From Eutreptiella sp. 'Long Island Sound 2002' (taxonomy: Eukaryota > Euglenozoa > Euglenophyceae > Eutreptiales > Eutreptiaceae), in contig OZ038379.1 of assembly GCA_964036045.1 (NCBI GenBank), positions 83,879,178 through 83,943,177 of the forward strand: a DNA stretch of 64,000 nt, read 5' to 3'. The notes below the pieces were generated by a model. It saw nothing but the letters and a program-made list of their open reading frames with translations, did not search any database and had not been told where the DNA came from. Positions 56,301 to 64,000 of this stretch are shown in pieces. A program made the translations under genes and the position numbers. How positions within the stretch are numbered: position 1 is the first letter of the stretch; every line of letters begins with the position of its first letter.

Positions 56301-59300
56301 CCCAATCCTTTAGAGCGCCCAACAAAATCAGAAGTGGCCCACAACTTGTCCGGGTGGCTATATAACACCGGTCGTGTTGGGGATCCATGATGCTTTAAAG
56401 CGTGGGACAAGAACAAAAGTTACCCTCAACTGGCCCCGGTGGCTACATATTGCTTGCCATCTTGGGATCCCGGCAGTTTCACAGCGGTGCACAAAATCAC
56501 AAGTGGCCCAAAAGTTGGCGGGGTGGCTACATAGCTCTTGCCGTCTAGCCCCCCCCCCCCCCCTGATGCTTCACAGCCGGGGACAAAATCAGAAGTGGCC
56601 CACAAGTGGACTAAGTGGCTACAAAACCCTTGCCGCCTAGGGGGTCCCAACACTTCAAAGCATGCAACAAAATCACAGGTGGCCCACAAGTGGGCACACG
56701 GGCCACAAGACCCTTGCCGCCATGGGGGGTCCCCAATGCTTTAGAGCAAGGGAAAAAATCAAAAGTGGGCCACCCACGGGCCCATTGGCTACATAACACT
56801 TGCTGTCTAGGGGATCCCCTATGCTTGAGAGGATGCAAAAAATCAGATGTGACCCACAAATGGGTCGAGCAGCTACATAATCCTTGCCTTTTGGGGGATA
56901 CCCGAAAAACAATTTGAAGTGCCCCACAAGTGGGCTCGGAGGCTAGGCAAACCCTGCCGTCTGGGGGTCCTCGATGTCTCATAGTGCGGGAAAAAATCAG
57001 GGGTAGCCAACAAGTGGGCATAGTGGCTACAAACCCCTGCCGCGTATGGGGTTAGCAATCCTGTAGAGCGCCCAGCAAACTTCGAAGTGGCCCACAAGTG
57101 GGCCGAGTGGCGAGTGTTCTTGAGCCACTGGGCCCACTTGTGGGCCATTTCTGATTTCCCCCCCTGCTTTTAAGCGTTGGGGACCCCCCCAAAAAAAACC
57201 TAGGGGTTATGTAGCCACGCGGCCCACTTGTGGGCCGCTTCCAGTTTTGTCCCCTGCTCTGGAGCATCCGAGACCCTCTACGCGGCAGGGGTTATGTAGC
57301 CAACCGGCCCACTTGTGGGCCACTTTTGATTTCCTCACCCGCTTTGGACCGTTGGGACCACGCCGACGGCACCGGTTATGTAGCCACTAGGCCCACTTGT
57401 GTGGCACTTTTGACCCCCCCCCCCCCCCGCTTTAAAGCATCAAGCACGTGCTAGGCGGCAAGGGTTTTGTAGCCACCCGGCCCATTTGCGGGCCTTTCCT
57501 CATTGTGTGCCCCGCACCAAAGCACCGGGGACCCTGCAAACCGCCGGGGTTATATAGCCACCCGGCCCACTTGTGGGCCAATTTTCATTTTGTCCCCGCT
57601 CCGAAGCATCCGGGACCCCGCATAAGTCACGGATTATGTAGCCACCCGGCCCACTTGTGGGCCACATCCGACCCCCCCCCCCCTCTATGAAGCATTTTTT
57701 CGTCCGCCATGAACCGTCGGGGACCCCCCAAACGGCCGAGGTCTTAGCCAGTCATCCCACTAGTGGGCCACTTCGCACACACACCCCCCCGCTTTGAAGC
57801 ATCGGATAGCCTATGGACAGCAAGGGCTATGTAGCCACGGGGCCCACTTGTGGGCCGACTTGTGTCATTTTTGCCCCCGCTCTAAAGCATCGCGAATCCC
57901 CAGACAACAGGGGCTATGTAGCCACCGGGCCCACTTGTGGGCCACTTGTGTTTTTGTTTCGTGCTCTGAAGCATCAAGCACGTCCCCATACGGCAGGGGT
58001 TATGTCGCCGCTGGGCCCACTGTTGGGCCACCTCTGATTTTGTCCCCCTCTGAGAAGCATCGGGGACCCCGCAGACGACTTAGGTTATCTAGCAGCTGTG
58101 ACCACTTGTGGGCCACTTCTTATCCCCCCCCCCCCCCGCTTTGAAGCATCGGGGTGCCTGTGGAGGGCAGGGGTTATGTAACCACTGGGCCACTTGTGGG
58201 CTAGTTCTGATTTGGTTCCCTGCTGTCAAGGATTTGGGACCTCCAAAACAGCAAGGGTTATGTAGCCATTGGGCCCATTTGTGGGCCAGGTCTGATTTGG
58301 TTCTACGCCATGAAGCAACACAGAGCCCCTGGACACCAGGCGTCATGTAGCCATTGGGCCCACGTGTGGCCTGCCACTGATTTTGTCCTTCGTTTGGTAG
58401 CACCGGGAACCCCCCAAACAGCATGGCTTATGCAGCCACCCGGCCCACTTGTGGGCCACTTCTGATTTTTTCTCCCGTTGTCAAGCTTAGGGGACCCCTA
58501 AGGGGTTGGGGCCATCCGGCCTACTTTTGGGCCTCTTCTCATTTTGCCCCCCCGCCGTGAAGCTTTTGGGACCAGGTAGACGGCAGGCGTTGTGTAGCCT
58601 TTGTCCCGCGCTCTGAAGGATCGTGGCACCCCCCAAACGGCAGGGGTTATGTAGCCAGTGGGCCCATTTGTGGGCCACTTGTGATTTGCTCCCCTGCCCT
58701 GAAACATCAGAGACCCCCCAAACGTCATGGGTCATGTAGCCAGTGGTCGCACTTGTGGGCCAGTTCTGATTTCTTCCCCGTCTCGGAAGCACCCAGGATC
58801 CCCAGACAGCAAGGGTTATGTAGCCATCCGGCCCCTTTGTGGGACACTTCTGATTTTTTTCTTGCGTTGAAGCGTCTGGGACCCCCCTTCACAGCGGGGG
58901 TCGTGTAGCCACAAGGCCCCCTTGTTGCCCAATTCTGATTTGGTCCCATGCCCTCAAGCATCCGGGACCCCCAGACGGCGCGGTTTTTGCAGCCACCGGC
59001 CCTACTTGTGGGCGACTTGTGATTTTGTCCCCCGCTCTGAAGCCACAAGGATCGCCCAAGCGGCAGGGGTTATGTAGCCAGGGGGCCCAATTGTGGGCCA
59101 CTGCTGATTTCTTGCCCCACTTTGAAGCATCGAGGATCCCTAGGCCATAGGGGTTATGTATCCACTGGGGCCCCTTGTAGCCACTTGTGATTTTGTCCCC
59201 GGCTCTCAAGCTTCGGGGCCCCCCCAGACGGCACGGGTTTTGTAGCCATTGGGCCCACTTGGGGATCACTTTTGATTTTGTCCCCCACTTTGAAGCATCA

Positions 59301-59480
59301 AGGACCCCTCAAACGGCAGGGGTTATGCAGCTAGTGGGCCCAGTTGTGGGCCGCCTTTGATTTCTTCCCCCTCTCGGAGGCATCGAGGATCCCTAGACGG
59401 CAAGGGTTATGCAGCCACCCGCCCGGCTTGTGGGACGGTTTTGATTTTGTCCCGTGCTCTGAAGCGTCAGTGACACCCTA
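53326..59480. repeat. 85-bp satellite array with internal inversion
   Basis: Roughly 70 units of about 85 bases. Consensus parts: GGGGACCCCCCAGACGGCAG, GGGTTATGTAGCCACTGGG, CCCACTTGTGGGCCACTTCT, GATTTTGTCCCCCGCTTTGA, AGCATC. Orientation is forward at 53326-55555, reverse at 55560-57110, forward again at 57120-59480. Each unit contains GGCCCACTTGTGGGCC, a perfect 7-base hairpin with a TT loop. C runs in the TTGTCCCCC part vary up to about 15. Open frames through it (for example 53699-54373) come from a near-codon period and G+C bias. Confidence 0.9.
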
Positions 59481-59489
59481 GGCTCCGTG

Positions 59490-60780
59490 ACTCTTGGGAA
59501 GGACCACTAGACGTGATCATTCCAAGATCCGGGTCTCAATTATACAAACCGGAGGCAAGCCATATAAGAAATGTTTACACAGAATCTTACGTGACCGTTA
59601 ATGCTCACATTGTTGTGTACTTCTTGTGGCCTACCCGGACAGCTTTGAGTGTAGACCGGGATGTTATGGGTGTGGCATAGGGTCGTGTGTGATTCATTGT
59701 GGAATGCGTCATTTGCACAGTAGGGTCGTAGGCAGGTGCTTGCTAAATCATGGGCACACTGAATTTTGGAAGAAGCGTCCATTGAGAGGTTTTTGCCCCT
59801 CCCTTGCTTGCGGTGCAAGTATTTAATGTGTGCAATACACATTAGGTTCTTTGCTTGTTGTTCGTTTCCCGAACACGCACTTTCTTATGCATCATGTTCT
59901 ATCCGCTGCGTAACAGGCAGCACATAGTGGGTGCCAACAGTGAGGAATTGGCCATAGTCACCCTCATTGCCGAACAGGGAGGCATTCGGCCAAGGCAGCA
60001 AAAGAAGTGGGACACGCTTTTTGGTCAGCCTGGCAATGTAGTTTTTGCTATAGCCCCCCTCTACTCCACCTTCCTACATCAAGAGGACGGGGTGAGCTGC
60101 CATCCTGCTTGCTTTCCGATGTTGCATTGCTTTTTGTCTAGGTGTGTTGTCAACAACAGCATGCAACTTCCACAGGATAGATTGTGGTTGTAGCGTGAGA
60201 TTGCACAAGTAGCTTTACGCCATTGTCCTGCGCATGCCTCGCCTATCCACACCACACCAAGTTGGGCCTTGCCACGGATGTATGCTACGCCGTATTGTCC
60301 ACCCGGCCGTTTGTCATGCTTTTTTTTTACAATGACGCAGCCCATCCACATCACGTTCCCCGAATATGGAGTGTATCACTGTACCCTGCATGCCTCCGTT
60401 TTGTGTGCATCAGAGATATGTTTGGCATTCTGCGAATGGAGCGTGCACTTTACTACCACACTTGCATGCATTGCATTGGCATTTGCGTTGGGCGACCGGG
60501 GCTGCGACTGACAAGCTGCTTTCCGTAGATAAGTTCCGCCCAAGGATGGTGATCCGTCGTAAGGAATTTTTGCATCTAGTGCAATACGCCAAAGATGCGT
60601 GCGGTAGATTGCGGTATGACAAAAAGTTGATTGAAGAGTTGGATACGGAGACCGCGGATGGGGTTCACAAAATGTGCTAGCACAATCTGCGGGCAGCACA
60701 ACCCATCTACAAAGATAAAAAGGCGAACCTCATCTTCAAGCGTGTTTTGCGACTTCAGAAAGCGCACACATTTGTGCACC
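59490..60780 (+). pseudogene. Decayed gene, paralogue of 47.3-48.4 kb
   Basis: About 59920-60090 reads HIVGANSEELAIVTLIAEQG and KKWDTLFGQPGNVVFAIAPL, starting after a possible acceptor GCGTAACAG and ending at a good donor (GACGGG then GTGAGC). About 60330-60511 reads MTQPIHITFPEYGVYHCTLH. In another frame 60528-60680 reads VDKFRPRMVIRRKEFLHLVQ, TAG, then KANLIFKRVLRLQKAHTFVH up to the (TA)n tract. Similar sequence lies next to the small satellite block at 47 kb. Function unknown. Confidence 0.45.
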
Positions 60781-60807
60781 CGTATATATATATATATATA
60801 TATATAT

Positions 60808-61606
<799 letters not shown>

Positions 61607-61689
61607 CAATCTACACCCCTCTCCCCAACTCTAGGTGGCTCCACCATACGGCTCTAAGGTACGTGGTGCATACATGTGGTGGAAGTGGC

Positions 61690-62110
61690 TAAACTCCATC
61701 AAAACGGGCTCCAAATGGGCCCAAAACACTTGTTTGAGCATCCCAAATGGTCTGGGATCACTTCCGGAAAAACGCGTTTTTGACCCATTTTTGACCCATT
61801 TTTGGTCCCAAAACAGCCCAATTTCAAGGCATTTTGGGATTTTCCATGGCCCAAAACGCGTCACCACGGGCTCAAAATGGGCTAAAACCACTTGTCTGAG
61901 CATCCCAAATGGTCCAGGATCACTTTTGGAAAAACGCGTTTTTGACCCATTTTTGACCCATTTTTGGTCTTGAAACGGCCCATTTTCATGGCAATTTGGG
62001 ATTTTCCGTAGGCCAAAACACGCCACCACGGGCCCAAAACGGGCTAAAAACACCTGTTTGAGCATCCCAAATGGTCCAGGATCACTTTTGGAAAAAATGA
62101 TTTTTTTCGC
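61690..62110. repeat. 162-bp tandem repeat, 2.5 copies
   Basis: GAGCATCCCAAATGGTC occurs at 61736, 61898 and 62060, exactly 162 bases apart. Each copy holds TTGACCCATTTTTGACCCAT and TTTTGGGATTTTCC. The period is 54 codons, and the minus strand is open across it (61631-62146) with in-phase repeats of DQKWVKNGSKTRFSKSDPGP. This may be chance but was not excluded. Confidence 0.8.
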
Positions 62111-62259
62111 CCCGGGGACCCTGGTGGACCCACCGCTGGCCCCCACTGTGCGCGGCCTGGGCTGCCGTCTGGCTCCACCAAGTGACCACTAGTACCGGGG
62201 TCTACGTGTCTCGTTGGGAAATTCTGAGGCTTGGAAACCATAAAAAATGGGGGGTTGCA

Positions 62260-62520
62260 GGTGGACTAGGTGCCCTCGGAATTCGTTTTTGAGCCACGTA
62301 GCCCAAGATACGGCCCGTTCTTGGTTTCGGGGTGCTTGTGCACATTGCGCAGATTTTCGGCTTTTTGGCGCCTTTTTGGGCCGTTTCTCGGACATATTCT
62401 GGAGTTAGAGGGCACCAAAGGTCCCTTGGTCACAAGAAAGTCAAGCCGCCCGTGGAGTGTAGTAGCCGTTTGCCTTCGTTTGGCTGTTTTGAACCCTTAT
62501 TAGGGCTGTTTTGGGCGAAA
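62260..62520 (+). repeat. Dispersed repeat, copy 3
   Basis: AGGTGCCCTCGGAATTCG, AGCCACGTAGCCCAAGATAC, GATTTTCGGC, GGGCCGTTTCTCGGACATAT, CTGGAGTTAGAGGGCACCAA and CCTTCGTTTGGCTGTTTTGA match the order of copy 1 at 15255-15480. Confidence 0.6.
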
Positions 62521-62734
62521 AATGGCTGTTTTTGGCCCAAAACTGCGCAGATTTGGGAGGGCACCTCCCGACTTGGCGCCCCCGCCCCGGGCCGCCACCG
62601 GTGAGTTTCTGGCTCAAAACTTGGATTTGCCAAGGGCACCACCTAGGCTCTAGGATAGCTAAAGTAGAGCCAAATTACCGCGCACCCGTCCGATTAAAAA
62701 AGTGTCGGCCATTTTATGAAAAGTTGGTGTTTCG

Positions 62735-63080
62735 TAGGGGGGGGGGGGGGGGTATGTTATACCTTTTTGGATAGCCCTTGGAGATGGTTTTTCGGGGATG
62801 TATGGGTTTTCGGGGGTTTGGAACAAAATTTTGAGAAATTTGGAAATATTGTCAATGGTTCGGGGGTTTTCGGCCGGTCTTTGCAAGATTCTGGTGCACG
62901 CTTTGGTTTGCTCTATAGTGCCGGCTGATTTCTGAGAGCTTGCCGCACCGGAGGGGGGAGTATGTTATACTTTTTCGAATAGGTCTTGAAAATGGCTTTT
63001 CGGAGATGTACGGGTTGAGGGGGGGTGCGGAACGATATTTTGGAGAAACTTGGGCGGAGCGGTCACGGGCGGTGTCCTGT
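62735..63080 (+). repeat. About 208-bp tandem duplication
   Basis: GTATGTTATAC followed by TTTTTnGATAG and TCTTGAAAATGG/CCTTGGAGATGG, TTTTCGGnGATGTA and GGGTTnnnGGGGG occur at about 62751 and 62960. The first is preceded by a 16-base G run at 62737-62752. 63080-63415 shows no feature. Confidence 0.6.
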
Positions 63081-63414
63081 TCAGGTGGGCATTAGTGTTG
63101 TGCATATTGCGCAATCAGCTGGTGAGGGTGTTTTCGTAATTTCTCCAACATGTCTTTGAGTTTAGACCTAGGATCTTCACCTCCTTGAGCATGAAAAACT
63201 GCACAAATTTGGTCGCTTAGAAAATTCGAAAATGAAGCGATATGTGAAAGAAAAGGCCGAAACATGATTGTAGCAACATCGTGGCTTGGCACCAGCCTGG
63301 TAACGAATTCTATTGCCTTCCGCAAGGCCACCGCGCACAGAATCTACTCCTAGAACCACACACACAAAATAGGGAAAAAGCGAAAGCAAACATGGCTTAA
63401 AAAATGCGTTACAT

Positions 63415-64000
63415 AGCTTGGATGGTCGTTTTAAGTGATCACGGTATCAGAACAATAAGTTTTCAAAACATGCATTTTTGAGTTGCCCAGGGTGAAAAAC
63501 TCAATAAGCAGGTGGTGTACTAATCCCTTGCGAGACCCCCGCCCCCGGACGACCTAATACCCAAATAGGGTGAAAAACACATAAATCCGGCCTAACACAT
63601 GCTTTACATAGCTCGGATGGTCATATTGTGTGGTCAAAATATCATTAAAACAAGTTTCGAAAACTTCCATTTTTGAGATGCCCAGGGTGAAAAATTGCAT
63701 AAGCAGGTTGTGTACCAATCCCTTGCGAGACCCCCCCCCCCCTGACGACCTAATACACAAATAGGTGAAAAACACATAAATATAGCTTGGATGGTCATAT
63801 TGATTGGTCCCAATATCATAAAAACAAGTTTTGAAAACTTCCATTTTTGAGTTGTCCAGGATGAAAGACTGAATAAGCAAGTTGTGTACCAATCACTTGA
63901 GCCCCCCCCCCCCCCGTGCGCCTAGTGCCCAAATAGGGTGAAAAACACGTAACTAGGGCCTAAGGAATTCTTTACATACCTTGGATGGTCATTTTAGGTG
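63415..64000. repeat. Tandem repeat, unit 174-195 bp, runs off the window
   Basis: GATGGTCnTnTT starts units at 63421, 63616, 63790 and 63984. Shared parts: AAAACAAGTTTTGAAAACTT, CCATTTTTGAGTTGCCCAGG, GTGAAAAACT, AATAAGCAGGTTGTGTACCA, ATCCCTTGCGAGACCCCC and AATAGGGTGAAAAACACATA. Each contains a C run of variable length (14 or more at about 63902). Confidence 0.85.

Noticed and set aside
53699-59270. Many open frames of 80-220 codons in the satellite
   Set aside because: All follow the 85-bp unit on both strands, lack any consistent start and contain only unit-derived peptide words.
53326-59480. CRISPR-like array
   Set aside because: Units are contiguous without spacers and differ throughout. 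This is a satellite in a eukaryotic context.
61631-62146. 171-codon minus-strand protein with 54-residue repeats
   Set aside because: It spans an exact 162-bp tandem repeat with no splice signal, start context or neighbour supporting expression. It is kept only as a repeat feature.

Overview
This is a stretch of a large, repeat-rich eukaryotic nuclear genome. The evidence is GT-AG introns with CTAAC-like branch sites and pyrimidine tracts, a DIRS-type (tyrosine-recombinase) retrotransposon, DDE-type DNA transposons, a LINE-like fragment, several satellites and almost no intact genes. A unicellular alga with an inflated genome is my best guess, but nothing here fixes the lineage. I saw no rRNA, tRNA, CRISPR array or prokaryotic operon. 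Almost every coding region is broken by stops or frameshifts.

Layout. 0-5 kb: part of a hypothetical gene (minus strand), a 66-bp tandem repeat and a decayed transposase-like gene. 5-19 kb: three arrays of one 46-bp minisatellite in both orientations, a small inverted-repeat element, a decayed minus-strand region with a LINE-like reverse-transcriptase motif, and the first copy of a dispersed repeat. 19.3-30.5 kb: a DIRS-like element ordered gag - tyrosine recombinase (YR) - reverse transcriptase/RNase H. Its YR gene is split by a 6.56-kb DNA transposon (here E1, 21055-27614) with 34-bp inverted ends, a minus-strand transposase and a second gene. 31.2-40.8 kb: a second transposon-like unit (E3) with three plus-strand pseudogenes, including a transposase with D, D and E motifs. 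It contains a coding-free 3.97-kb foldback element (E2, 32748-36714) whose ends are related to those of E1.

41-52 kb: decayed coding islands, a tandem family of about 200 bp per unit, microsatellites and one proline-rich open frame. 53.3-59.5 kb: an 85-bp satellite with an internal inverted block. 59.5-61.6 kb: decayed genes paralogous to 47.4-48.4 kb, then a palindromic element lodged in (TA)n that carries an exon-like island. 61.7-64 kb: further tandem repeats.

The main theme is nesting plus self-similar motifs. E1 and E2 share the terminus CCCTTGGTAC, a CA dinucleotide on both sides, and an internal palindromic motif of the form GTTCnnGCGnCGTTC. In E1 these arrays fill the introns of its own genes. 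E3 does the same with an unrelated GACAG-N-CTGTC motif. This looks like introner-type intron gain or intron remodelling inside transposons and is the observation most worth following.
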